A DNA stretch of 62,000 nt from Tubiluchus corallicola (lineage: Eukaryota; Priapulida; Priapulimorpha; Priapulimorphida; Tubiluchidae): NCBI GenBank assembly GCA_030141605.1, contig JAQGDQ010000388.1, positions 1 to 62,000 of the forward strand. The letters are read 5' to 3'. The notes under the pieces were generated by a model. That model saw only the letters and a program-made list of their open reading frames with translations. It was not told the origin of the DNA and searched no databases. The translations under genes and the position numbers were made by a program. Position 1 is the first letter of the stretch, and each line of letters begins with the position of its first letter. Of this stretch, positions 50,621 to 62,000 are shown one piece after another.

Positions 50621-53090
50621 ATAAAAACCTAGTAATGTGTTAACAACATGTGAAAAACCTACCTGTGTATCAAACTGTATGCAAAGAAACCTACCTAGTG
50701 GGCACTTGTAAAACCCCCAATAACTTATCTTCTATGTAACTTAATATTTTAACATCGATGGCAGCACCTACCTAGAAAATACACATAGTAGAAAATAATT
50801 ATTAGTACACTACAACAAGGCTACTATACAGAAAATACAAACAATTTTTGCTTCTAGAAAGTAAACCGTTTCTCCTCTAGCTAAAATTACTTCAAATTAA
50901 ATAAAGATAAGCTCTGTGCGACTGAAAAGAACTGATAAAAGACTTCCGTATTAAATTTGAGAACAAAACGCTTGCAGATTATAAAAGTAAAAGAAAAAAA
51001 CACAAGATCACGAAATCATAACTTTAGTGAGAATTTGGTAAAAGGCTGTTATGTCGACAACAACAGACTTGGATTGTTTTAGCTCACTACATTGGCCTGT
51101 TTGACCTAAATGACTATGTGCACGGTGCTTACATTTGTACACGGCACCATACATACAATTATGATCTTCATGAATCACGGCACCTTAACAAAGTAAATTG
51201 CCAAATATATAATTTTGTAGGTGTGTAACAGCCGACAAGGTACAAAGTTTGGTACAAAAATTAAATGCTTAATATGATCACACATGGCCTGCATGTATGA
51301 ATGATAATGACACAGAAAGCCTAGAATCATGTAACGTAAAAAAATAATAATTACAGCATATAGAATATGAACACAAAAAGGCATGACATTTCATAGTGGC
51401 AGATAAACAATACGTGAAAACAACTAAAAAACATCAGACCAAGCAGCTACCCTCTGAAAATTTTTTCACACTGGCACAAGTTACTGCAGTTGTTAGCACT
51501 TACATCGCCAAACATTTCTCTTATGACTGCCGATATCAACATGCTGAACCGCATTTCAGTAATGCTAACTGAAACATCTTCTTCAAAAGTTCTGGTACAA
51601 AACAAAAGAAACATTTATTTTATAATAGCTAGTGCGTTCATTCACTGTAAACAATCAACACATTTTTATTAAACACCAGTAATTAGATTAGAAAAATCTT
51701 TGTTTCACCGAATGGTTCATGAAACGATACATATAAACTTGATGATAGAGATATCCAACTGCAAGAGCATACAGCGTAATACTCACAGTGACGTGGTGAT
51801 GTAATGATGCTCGTAAGATTTTTTAATAACTAACTGGCACATTGTTGGAAAGAAACTGTGGTGTTCATTCGATATTAAAGAACAAGTTGAATTACATCAC
51901 AGCTAGGACTCTCGTCACAGATTTCACGTGTACAACAGGGCTGACATCTTGCAATGAGTGACGTCTCGAACGTAGAGTTGCCAGGTTTTAGTTCGAAATT
52001 CGATAAATTGCCAAGCTCAGATAAAGCTCTCATTCACAAAATCTCCACTTACTAGAGGATTACATCAAACACTAACATCTGGCAAGAAGCAAACAGGATA
52101 ACGGCTGATCACATATTTGAATGTTCCGAAGAAAGATTTATTAAATACTTTACCTGGACCACGTGACTTAAAAAACGTTGAATGGCATAACGGCAGTAAA
52201 CCGGGGAACATGCATCAATTTATGGGCAGTGCTGTGTTGCATAACGGAAGCACCTAAGATGATGAAAGCTTTCACTCACCCTGGTCTCACTATGCCCGCA
52301 AAAAACGTTAAACCCAGGAGTCAGTAAACTTATGTAACAAAAATTTCTTGATTATAGATAGTTTAATAAAAAGCATTGTGCTTGAGGTTTTATATAATTT
52401 ACAGAGTACAGATAACAAAGTTAAGTAAAGTCATTAAATAATTAAGTGCACAAGATTATAAAGACACATAAAACGGGATTTTGATGTACGTTTCACGCTA
52501 GACAACATTGCTTGGTATAATATTCATTTCTTCACTTTTGTTGATCCATTAATGATTCTAACTAAATCAGAATCTCTCGTGAAAACAATCATTAATATAA
52601 CACAATAAATTGGTGCTAATGCATATACAGCCACATTTTAACTTTGTAGGATTGTATACAAACATTTCCCCCTAATCAACAAACATAAAACCAAGGATAA
52701 TTATATGAATCCTACATTGTGGCAAATGAAGCCAAAGTTTAGTTTAGTTTATATTCCACATTTAAAGTAGTCTAGTTATAAAAACTTTCATAAAGCAATA
52801 AAAATACAGTACAACATCTGCGTAGCTCGCCAATGTACGTAGTTGGAACTTATTAAGATATACAGGAAGGCTCAGATGTAGAACATATCTACTCAAGCAC
52901 AAGCATGTGTCTATCGAATTTAAGAAACCATGTAAACGAACATGTTCAAGTCTTTTACGAAAATTACTTAACATTCGTATTAACAGTGCTTAACAAAGCA
53001 GTTTCCCTGCAATGGTTCATAGCTAGCAATTTACAAAGTGTTGTCAAAACAGTGTAAAAATACTACGTACTAAACTACATCATCATAATT

Positions 53091-53094
<4 letters not shown>

Positions 53095-53140
<46 letters not shown>
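53095..53140. repeat. (AT)n dinucleotide tract
   Basis: About 22 TA units followed by a short TGTGTGTG. Confidence 0.95.
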
Positions 53141-53147
<7 letters not shown>

Positions 53148-53346
53148 ATTTTACTTTTTACTCATGTGTACCGAGCATTGATATTCATGAAAGCTAAATT
53201 AATTTCTGATGGCATTCATGGCGGTATAAAACTATTTTCACACATCTTGTTATACAATCAAAGTAACTTCTGCATTAAATTCTGTGTGCTATTGCATAAT
53301 TTCATACACGTATACAGTTTGGACTGCGATAAACATTGCCGCTAAC

Positions 53347-53400
53347 AGCTTATATATAGTCCAAATTTCGGAGATAATATATAGTCCAAATTTCGGAGAA
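53347..53400. repeat. 26-bp tandem duplication
   Basis: TATATATAGTCCAAATTTCG GAGA occurs twice in tandem. Confidence 0.9.
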
Positions 53401-53410
53401 GTAAGATACC

Positions 53411-53492
53411 TCTGCGTTGTAATGGTTACTGGTCAGCATGCATATAACTGCATGGAAAGCAGATGGCCTTGGGTTCAAGTCGCAGTTGAAAT
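53411..53492 (+). ncRNA. tRNA-like SINE head candidate
   Basis: GCGTTGTAATGGTTACTGG resembles an A-box region and TTGGGTTCAAGTCGCAG is a near-consensus B box at suitable spacing. Arms do not pair well enough for a working tRNA. Confidence 0.35.
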
Positions 53493-53713
53493 GTGATTCT
53501 GATTCTGGCGGAATAATCAACCAACGTACTCCAGACAGAAACAGTGCAATATAAAATATGGTGATACATGCATATATTGGAATAAAAAAGTTGAAACAGT
53601 TTGACTTGGTTGTGGACTTGGACTTATAAAACAATTATGACTATATGTATAATTATAGAGATGTATATGTTGTGGAGTCACATCAACCACTAAATTTTTG
53701 AAAATTCGCTACA

Positions 53714-53725
53714 TTTGGCGCCAAA
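53714..53725. promoter_or_regulatory. E2F-type palindrome upstream of the LEM-domain gene
   Basis: TTTGGCGCCAAA, a perfect 12-bp palindrome containing two overlapping E2F consensus half-sites, 75 bp before the start codon. No TATA box is evident, as is common for E2F-regulated promoters. Confidence 0.5.
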
Positions 53726-53799
53726 ATCCGGCCAAATACGCCAACCTGGCAACTCTGTGGCGCGAGAGTCGTTACATCCGGGCCTCCCAAAGTTTAAGC

Positions 53800-56700
53800 A
53801 TGGCGTCGCATTTAATGAGTGATGTAGAACTGAGACGAAATTTAAAAGCGTTTGGCGTAAACGTCGGTCCAATTACAGACTCTACAAGAGCAGTTTACTT
53901 GAAAAAACTAAGCAAATTGCAGAGTGAGACGCCGACAAACTCAGAAGTTTCGCCAGGAAAAGTCACGCCATCACGAAAATTGATAGGTTTCAGTTCAGAT
54001 GAGTCCGATCCAGACAGTACAGTTAATTTAAAAGATAGCAAAACTCGGCGCAGAAAAACAGCTCGTTCGTCTGTAGAGAACAGTGACAAAAGTGTTGGCA
54101 AGCGACACACGAGGGCTTCTTTACCAAATCTGGTAAATGCATTTAAAAAACCCGAAGACGTTTCTTCGTCATCTGGCAAAACTCGGCTTAAATATGGCTT
54201 GAATCTAGCCAGGTCAGAAATAGGCAGATCAGTGCGTACAAAAGATTTTGAATCATCCGACACAGACGATGATCGGAATTCGAGCTTTCCGTCTCGCAGT
54301 CGTTCACCCCCGATTTCTAAATCAAGTGAAAGTGGTAAGCGCGATTCGCCACCAAAAAGTATTCTCTCCCGAACATTTACTCGCAGCGTGCCAAGCTACC
54401 CACGTAGCAGCACACCTATTGAGCAGCCGTCTTCACACATGGATAGCACATATGATTCAGTGGCTCCCATGAAAGATTCAATTTTGAATCATACATCTAG
54501 CATTTACCGTCGTCATCTTGAAAAGCTGGATGCACAGCGAAAGCTCGAGGCAGAATTTCCCACTGAGGAGGTGCCTTCACGCTCATATATGACCAACATT
54601 TCTTACGTAATTGTCTTTGTTACCGGACTTTTCTTTGTAGCTTTAGCACTGATGTATTTGGTAGCAGTGCAACATGACAAACTTGTTGGCTTTCACAATG
54701 TTGCTTCTCTCAATGTATCTTCAGGTAAAACTTTACCATAATGTACCTTAGTTGTACTCTAATCACTGAATATAATCATCACATAGGTGTCTCTCTCAAT
54801 CAATAATATAATAGATTTGTTTATACTGTTTACTCTTTATCAAGATTGCTTTTATTGGTTCATTGTTTCTGATGTGAGTGACAACTAATACACTCATATC
54901 TCGGTTTGCAGGACCTTGCTTTTATGGATATCTGAAAAATCGGACAAATTATGGACCGTTAAAATGTCCTGCATACTACAAACACAGTCCGTTGTCTCTT
55001 GCGAGCTGACTGCTAGTTGGGCAGACCATCACTTTGTTTACATCAGTGCAACCAAGCAGCATGTAATGACACGTATAACTTGTATATCAGGAGCAATCTG
55101 TTTTTAAGACAATTAGGCGATTAATACAGTAAACGACGCCTACTGTATTAGCTTTGTATTGGTAAATATAGACACTTCTGTCTGGCAAACCAAGATCTAA
55201 GTGTACAAGATTTAAATCTGAAAAATGCGAATTAATGAGCCAAAAATGCTTGCTTGATACCAGAATGATCAATGTTTAAATCTAAGCTAGTGAGTAAAGA
55301 TAAATAAAACATGAACAAAAATTTACAAAAAAATGCTATAGGCCTACAAATTCTGTCTGCCACAATTCAATGTTGTCATTAGGAAAAATATATCAAGTAC
55401 AGTGTTCCCTCACTTATTGCTGGTGTTCCGTTGCCGGCCCAGCCGCAATGTGTGAATTTCCGCAAAGTAGGGACGCAATACTTATTTTATACATATACTA
55501 TAGTCAACCAATCTTATGTTGTGTACAATCTCGCTTCGGCAAGTAGCATCTCAAGCGGGGCAAGTACTACATTTCGTTTTTGGTGTGTGTTCGTCTGCCG
55601 AATAAATACACTGTTTACTGTAAATGGTAATTTTTTACGTTTTATAATATTCTTTTAATGCTAGAATTAATATTTTTAATATATTTTTATACATTTTGTG
55701 ATTTCTATGCAAAATTCATCAAATCTATACATTACTGTACAATACGTACTACGCATGTGCAAAAATAATTTAGACGGAGTGCCGCAAACGAACTGCGAAG
55801 TAGCGAGGGAACACTGTATTGTGTTGTAGTTGATTCCACATACAGTCAAGTAGAATCAATCGCCTAATTGTCTCAAAAACGTCTAGTATGTGCTGCACAC
55901 ATGTGTCATTACATACTGCTTGGTTACACTAATTTAATGATGTAAACCAAGTGATGGCCCGCCAATTAGCGGTCAGCTCGGGAAACTACAGACTGTGTTT
56001 GTAGTACGTGAGACTTTTAACGGTCCATATTTTGTCCGATTTTTCCAATATCCATAAAAGTCATATCCTGCAAACCCAGATACGTGTGTATTAGTTGTCA
56101 CTCGCATCGGAAAAAATGAACCAATAAAAGCAATTTTGATAAAGAGTAAACAGTATCAATAAATCTATTATATTATTGATTGGAAGAGACACCTATGTGG
56201 TGATTATGTTCAGTGAATATTTTTATATTATTTTATATTCAGGTAATCTCATAATTTCATGATGATCTCAATTAGCCTAATTTACACTTGAAAGTTCTAA
56301 TACGTTTTTCAGTTTATTAAATTTGGATAAACATGACAGCGTGCTACTCTTGTTTTGCTCCATTTTAAAAATACTTTCCTTTAACAGCTCCTTTACCTGT
56401 ATTTTTTTCAGATGACAACTTACTGCTTTGTGAACCTGGATCCGAGAGCAAACTTCAGGTTGGTTATTACCATCTAAGAATACACTAAATTCCTTTCTAG
56501 GTTCATTCTTGCATTGTGGCTGTTGCTGCTTGCTTTGTTTCGTGTTTTGTTTCTTTTGTTTGATTAATAAAGCGATTAGTATTCACTACTTAGATGGGCA
56601 CTAGCACTTGCTTCTCGGAAACATGTTGTTCAAAAAACAAGTGCTGTACCTCTCAGTTCAGTCGTTGTTGAATTGTGGTCTTGCGCACATGTTCAAGAGC

Positions 56701-59700
56701 TCATGCTTGAGCACGCCTGTAAACAGGAACTTTAAATTTCTAAACTTAAAATTTGCCAATTCTTTTTTATCACACTGAATATTGTACAGTAGCAGTGCGC
56801 TTCAATTTTTGCTTTCACAATTACACATGTGCAACACGTTCTTGAAATGTTTGTTGTGTTTTAAAATTATATTCGTTTGTGACAAAATCATTGCCGGGGC
56901 TCTCCGACCGTCAATTAAATTTTTAATCTATTATCTAATTATCAGAGACCGTTGGCATATAAGCGTTGAATTGTATACTTTTACCATACCACAAAATGAT
57001 ATAAATTATGGAAAACCATCCTGTTTTCCTTTATCTTGTAATTTTTTATGTAAATATATAATAGGAAGTTAATGAACAATGCTCATTAGATAGCCCTGCT
57101 AGGAAATTGTCACTTCCTGGCATACAAACAAAACTGGCTTTGTAAAAAAATGCTATGAGTATTATACAGACATAAACTTTGTATGCTTTTTCAGGATTGC
57201 TACAAAGAAGCACAAGTGATGGTCGCACTAAAGTACATTTCGCGTTTAGATTCGTTGCTTCGCAAGGAGGCTGGTGACAGTAAGTGTCAGACAGGTTACA
57301 AGGGTACGGGAAAATTGTCTCGAACAGATGCTGTGCTGCTGTTGGAAAAGAGTTTTTCAGAAGTAAGTAGACATTTAGCAACTTGTGGCTATCAAATTTC
57401 CAACTACAATATTTAACAGTTTGTACCAATAAACTGAAATATATGCAAAGCTGCTGTATCATTGACTAATTATTTTTTGATGGAAAGAGATGTGTTGTAA
57501 CTGATTGATTGGTTGTTATAGGAAATGTTGCTCTCTTAAGAATTTCGCTCACTGCACACATATTAGTTAGCAATCCCTATCTGAAGGCATTGTGTAATTT
57601 TCTACTTCAAGGGTTTTGCAGCATATTATTATTTTTTAGAGAGCCCGAACTTCATGTTTTTGTGTTATATAGTCTAAGATGTTTATACCACTCACTTTAA
57701 GACCCAAAAGAAAGTTGGCATTAAGTGAGTTTGGTATTAAACATTTGTTTTGTCAAAAATTTGGGTGATAAGTGGGGTTAGCATTTTTTAAGGGCATTAT
57801 AACCTGGTTTGCCTGTAGTGAAAGCATTAAAATTAGTGACAATTTGCAAATTTTGAATAACCTTTGGATAATCCTTTTTCGTCAAGCATTGCCAATCCTA
57901 ATTACCAAGGATGATCCTCTAAGAAAGGGCATTAATCTGGTAGAAATATCTCACTCTGTTTCGAGGGTCATCTCCATCAATGAGAGAAGTAATCGTAAGC
58001 AATAGGGTAGATGAAACAAAACCTCTGATTGCTATCCACCTCTCCATTTGAAAACCAGGCTTGGCACTTCTCAAGTTTAATGCTGAGAATTTGTTTACTA
58101 TTATAGCCAAGAACCGTGGTTGGCATTCACTTAAAGGTTGCAATTCATCTAATCTCCGTGAACCCTCACTGGGGCATTGTTCTGTATGATGCTGGGATGC
58201 TGGAAACGACCATACCAGAGGATGTTCATTGGTTAGAGTCGAAGCATCCGCATATGTCTCTGTTCTGCAGAATCTGGCGAGTTCTGGCTTTACTTGTAAA
58301 TCGCATCATACTGGCTGTATTTGGTAAGTAATTCTTTTTTTATCTTAAATTTCTACACTGTAGATAATTAAACAGATACAAAATGATTTGCAGGCAAGAA
58401 GTTGGGACCATTTTTTTAATTTTTAGAGGAGGTATCTGGTAAAGTGTACCCGGTATGTGATGTATCAGTGTGGTAATGTTGATATTGACACACTTGAGTG
58501 TTTACGTATATTAAAAGCACTAATCCTCACCTGACGCTGCACGTTAAACTGTCTTAATTCAAAATCTGGCTAACTGTCTTCACAGCCTTTGCACTTATGA
58601 ATCTTATTCATAGACACTCATTTTGGCAGGATAAATTTAAAAACAGTAGGCCTACAATCTTATTCATAGACACACAATTGTTTTGTTACCTCACCATATC
58701 TATTGATTCACTGTTTGTTTTACTGAGTTACAGTAGTGTGTAATAAAATGAAAAATAACCTCCAGAAAGAAACTTGGAGTGCACCAACTGGACACAGACA
58801 ATCCCACCAAGTAGTGATGGACGATTTTGAAATTTTATAATTCGATTACAATCTTGTTCTTGTAATTCGATATCATGATTGATCATTTACGATAATGTTT
58901 TAGTGTTTTAGCCATATTTTTGAAACATTGCAGCACTGAAATACAGCCTATAAACTTCTTCTTAGCTTTCGACGCTGTCTGCCATTTTCGTGCTCGCAAA
59001 CTATTTTTATAGACACATTCATGCATGAACTAACTATTACTATGTCAGCTACACACGTCATGTGAAAACGAATAAGAAGCTCCAGTTTGAAACACTGTAG
59101 TTTGCAATTTGAAGAAAAAATGCAAGAATTCGAATTCCATTTATTTGTGCTAAAACACAGTGTTTTAGTCAGTGTGTAACACGTACATTTTGCTCTTGAT
59201 TAACTGAATTACTGTTCAATAACTGATTATATCGATTTATACATGGTTGTAATCTCAATTAATTCATTGAATCTGTTAATCGCCCATCACTACCACTGAA
59301 GAGCTTGAATTACGGCCATTCGTATGACATTTTTTCATTTTGCATCCATTCATAAACTATTCCTTCGGGACTCAATTGCGCACACTTTGCACATTATCCT
59401 CTTTCAATTGCATTCGTTTGCAACGAGTTGTCTGTAAATGCTGCGCCTGTTAAAGAACTGATCACAATGTATCAGCTGCTTTTGAATTTTTGCCTTTTCA
59501 AATGCTTAAAAAGGTTAATTTTGTTTTTCAGCTGTGCTGTTTGTAGCCATTATCTCCAGCATTGTTCGCTATCGGTGGCAGCAACAGACTAAGGAGCGTC
59601 AAGACATGTACAAACTTGTCGAACAAATCATCGGTATTAATGTGTTTTTTGAGATTTTTATTAACATTGTTGTCATTATTACTAGTTTAGTTGCTCTATA

Positions 59701-61658
59701 ACCAACACTTCTAAGTCTTATTTTAAATTTTATCCCACCAAATTAATTGTTATTTAATTAAATTAATTTTTGCAACATGTTTAGAACCTGGGTTAGCATT
59801 TTATAATTATTAATTTATTTACAGCCTTTATTTCAAGATTATTGGTTTAAAACCAAATTAACACACAATTATTGATTTTTGAAAACAAAAATGAGACTGA
59901 ACCTCTAATTCAAGGGTTCTAGTTGAATCTCAGGCCCAATTTAGATGTTTTAACATTTGCTGTCCTTGGGTCAAATATGGTTTCAAAAACTTTATTTTGA
60001 ATTTGAACAATAAATTTAACATTAATGTTGTAAATACCTAATTAATTAATTAATGTTGTAATTATGATCATTAACTAATAATTAAGCAGTTATGAATTAA
60101 TTAATTAGGTGTTAATTTATTACTACAGTGTGCAGTAACTGCAGTCAAGACAAAATTGCATACATAATACAAATAGATTTCAGGTTAAATTAATTAGCAC
60201 TTTGGATGTTGGCACGAGTCACGCCAAGTCAGCCATATACAAGTCACAAGTTCCGTTTGAGATTTCTTTATTGTTGTTTAGGTGTTTTGAAAGACCACCA
60301 TATTGCATCCCAGGAGGGTAAACTAAAGCCTTACATTGCCATACCGCATGTGCGTGATATGCTGATTCCAATTCAAGAAAGGTATTGTTTGTTAATTTGA
60401 CTTAATGTTGCCTTGTTAGTAATCTTAACTAGTTCATCTCCCTCAATGTTCTAATTTAAAGGAAAATCGGATTATTGTGTAAACACGAGTTCAGAATAAA
60501 GAATGTTGTAAAATATTGAAAAATACAATACTTATTTTAAATCAAAGCTTAGATTAAATAATAATTACCTCAATATTCGAATTTCATTAAACTTTCATAG
60601 CTACGCGTGGCTCAATGAATCTACTAAGATTGGCAGCGGCACCTTTTTGTCAGGGGCGCGTGGCCGACAAATAGAAGACGGTAGCGTGATAACCATGATC
60701 ATGAACTGCTGTGTTAGTTTCATGACATCATATGATGTAAAGCTCATTTTTCGTGACATCATGCGTTTAAGCAGTACTGTAACACCTATGCAAATATGCT
60801 TGACGCGCAAGGGAAGATGCCTGCCATTGCACAAACAGTGGTTAGTATCTGACGTAAGCTATAGCTGTGTTCGATTGCTGTTAATTAACTTTTTCAACTG
60901 ATTATTCAAATATAAGAGGCTATAAAATGTATATTTTGGACAGGAAATTAAAATGAGATTGAGTCTAAACAACCATCCGGTTTTCCTTTAATATATGGAT
61001 TTATTAGTTATATTTAAAAAAACTCAAAAATGGTCTAAATAGTGGCAGGTCTGGTTTTGACTAGCTGTAGTTGTTTCTATATGTGTGGCAGCCAAAGAAG
61101 ATTTATATCAACTTAATTTAATTTTATAAAATAAAGTAATTTTTCAGAGACAGACTTGCTAACAATACAATTTATTGCTCTTTTTGGAAAAGAATTTTTT
61201 GTTTGTAATTTAGAAATCACATTTATAAAGTTCTTTTTGTGAGTAATCCATCAGTGGGCATAGTTTCAGAACTAATTTTGGCTTTACTAATAGTGAATTT
61301 AGAAATCACATTTATAAAGTTAGTTTTGTGAGTAATCCATCAGTGGGCATAGTTTCAGAACTAATTTTGGCTTTACAGATAGTGAATTTAGAAATCACAT
61401 TTATAAAGTTCTTTTTGTGGGTAATCCATCACTTGGTGTGTGGGGCAACCTGTGTGTCACTAAACATTTTCAAGCTGTTTTCTCTTTAACTCGAGTGCTT
61501 TATTTTTGCCCTTTTCTAGAAAAACGAAGGAGAAACTTTGGGACATGGCGGTGCAGTTCATCAACGACAACGAGTCTCGTGTGCGACAGGAGCATCAGAC
61601 CGTCGCCGGCGAAGACTTCCTTGTCTGGAGATGGCTGCCAGTGATGACAAACAGTAAG
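53800..61658 (+). CDS. LEM-domain inner nuclear membrane protein (MAN1/LEMD2 type), 3' end outside window
   Basis: Exons 53800-54724, 56412-56458, 57195-57362, 58107-58323, 59532-59633, 60282-60381 and 61520-61658 join in frame to 566 residues, continuing past the window. The N-terminal LEM domain (about 5-42, SDVELRRNLKAFGVNVGPIT...YLKKLSKL) binds BAF. A Ser/Arg-rich nucleoplasmic region (about 43-255) follows, then TM1 (about 268-290). The perinuclear lumen segment includes VNPHWGIVLYDAG. TM2 lies about 465-490. The start of the MAN1/Src1 C-terminal winged-helix domain reads YIAIPHVRDMLIPIQER...FINDNESRVRQE...GEDFLVWRW. MAN1 (LEMD3) and LEMD2 share this plan; MAN1 has an extra C-terminal RRM, which would lie beyond 62,000. 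The roughly 265-residue N-terminal part is nearer LEMD2 in length. Start is the first ATG that precedes the LEM helices; the frame is open upstream. Confidence 0.9.
54762..55125 (+). repeat. Left arm of a large intronic inverted repeat
   Basis: About 365 bp, roughly 85 percent identical by eye to the complement of 55,853-56,217 (for example CACATAGGTGTCTCTCTCAA here versus the complement CACATAGGTGTCTCTTCCAA). It begins about 40 bp after the exon 1 donor of the LEM-domain gene. It carries TTTGCAG|GA, an acceptor-like site with a readable frame behind it. Confidence 0.9.
55400..55816. mobile_element. pogo/Tigger-like MITE nested in the inverted-repeat loop
   Basis: Ends CAGTGTTCCCTCACTTATTG and ...GAAGTAGCGAGGGAACACTG form terminal inverted repeats of about 28 bp (CAGTGTTCCCTCGCTACTTC on the complement). 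Both ends are flanked by TA, the target duplication of the Tc1/mariner-pogo group, and the terminus is of the CAGTG-TCCCTCG type seen in pogo-like elements. At 417 bp with no transposase it is non-autonomous. Confidence 0.85.
55853..56217 (-). repeat. Right arm of the large intronic inverted repeat
   Basis: Complement of the arm at 54,762. The two arms are separated by about 730 bp, 417 of which are the nested MITE. A transcript of this intron could form a long hairpin. Confidence 0.9.
56560..57034 (+). mobile_element. TTTAAAGGAA-ended family, copy 2 (5' end unclear)
   Basis: Matches copy 1 (29,880) from CTCGGAAACATGTTGTTCAA (about 56,613 here; CTCGGAAACGAGTTGCAC there) through TCAATTAAATTTTTAATCTA to the end ACCATCCTGTTTTCCTTTA. 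A start terminus TTTAAAGG was not found, so the copy is truncated or its left end has diverged. Confidence 0.7.
60457..60991 (+). mobile_element. TTTAAAGGAA-ended family, copy 3
   Basis: Starts TTTAAAGGAAAATCGGATTA and ends AACCATCCGGTTTTCCTTTAA, whose complement is TTAAAGGAAAACCGGATGGTT: good terminal inverted repeats of about 20 bp. The internal TAAAATGTATATTTTGG matches the 3' part of copies 1 and 2. It lies between LEM-gene exons 6 and 7. Confidence 0.75.
61207..61430. repeat. 89-bp tandem repeat, about 2.5 copies
   Basis: AATTTAGAAATCACATTTAT recurs at 61,207, 61,296 and 61,385 with the following TGTGAGTAATCCATCAGTGG also conserved. The array ends about 90 bp before the acceptor of LEM-gene exon 7. 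Confidence 0.95.
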
Positions 61659-62000
61659 GTAAATGTTTTTTTGCATGGCAATTTTTATTGGTTGAAAACA
61701 ACATTGTGTGATGCAGAATATTGGCAGGGCTCGTACTCGTCCTATAATTCCTATATTTTTGGGTTATATCCTATAATTCCTATAAAATCATAAATTCTCA
61801 ATGAAACGAGAATGTTATTGGTATTAATGGCATAACCACAATTTTATATTACAAGTACATATCTTCATGATGGTCCTGGTGTATGCTCTAACGGCATGTG
61901 ATCACTAGAAAAATCATTTGCTTTTGCAAAGAAATTGTGAAAATCGTGTAAGGTTAGAAACTTTTATTTTAAGGAAAAATGTTCTATAATTCCAGTATTT
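61659..62000. other. Start of the next LEM-gene intron
   Basis: Follows donor GTAAAT at 61,659. No coding segment or repeat is recognised before the window ends. Confidence 0.6.

Larger units (their letters stand above)
48120..53690. other. Gene-poor region between SQSTM1 and the LEM-domain gene
   Basis: No gene is recognised. It contains SINE-like fragments near 49,905, 50,393 and 53,411 and an (AT)n tract at 53,095. The 89-codon minus-strand frame at 49,549-49,818 has balanced composition but matches no family I know, and lacks supporting exons. Confidence 0.5.

Noticed and set aside
60600-60901. Overlapping plus and minus frames of 77-84 codons
   Set aside because: They lie inside MITE copy 3 and within an intron of the LEM-domain gene, with no domain or splice evidence.

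Overview
The window is nuclear DNA of an invertebrate animal. The evidence is spliced genes with GT/AG introns of roughly 0.3 to 13 kb, AT-rich spacers, many microsatellites, decayed LINEs and MITEs, and a degenerate interstitial TTAGGG-type telomere tract, which makes a nematode or insect less likely. Phylum cannot be fixed from the sequence; a marine invertebrate such as a mollusc, annelid, cnidarian or tunicate is a guess.

Layout. 1-6,700 is gene-free and holds a trinucleotide array and a 2.2 kb minisatellite of 41-43 bp units. A divergent alpha-tubulin gene (+) has four coding exons at 19,681-23,000 and probably an ATG-only first exon at 6,930-6,932, which implies a 12.7 kb first intron full of repeats. 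A secreted beta-lactamase-fold serine hydrolase (+, six exons, 25,707-31,943, 606 aa) follows. Converging on it is a secreted N-formylglutamate-amidohydrolase-like gene (-, five exons, 42,562-33,338, 330 aa). A decayed copy of the hydrolase last exon lies between them. An intronless-CDS SQSTM1/p62 homologue (+, 45,913-47,112, 399 aa) has a non-coding first exon and a TATA box next to a heat-shock-element-like sequence. A gene-poor stretch (48.1-53.7 kb) precedes a LEM-domain inner-nuclear-membrane gene of the MAN1/LEMD2 type (+, seven exons, 53,800-61,658), which runs out of the window.

All exon joins were made by hand from splice sites and reading phase. Each of the three complete spliced models closes in frame, and the LEM model stays open to the window edge.

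Mobile DNA includes a hAT-type MITE with a perfect 8-bp target duplication, a pogo/Tigger-like MITE nested in a large inverted repeat, a fold-back MITE, three copies of a TTTAAAGGAAA-ended element, two LINE remnants, and several degenerate 5S-rRNA- or tRNA-like SINE candidates. The genes do not form an obvious pathway. The most suggestive functional pairing is the two converging secreted hydrolases, both with a signal peptide and a hydrophobic C-terminal tail and both from families best known in bacteria.
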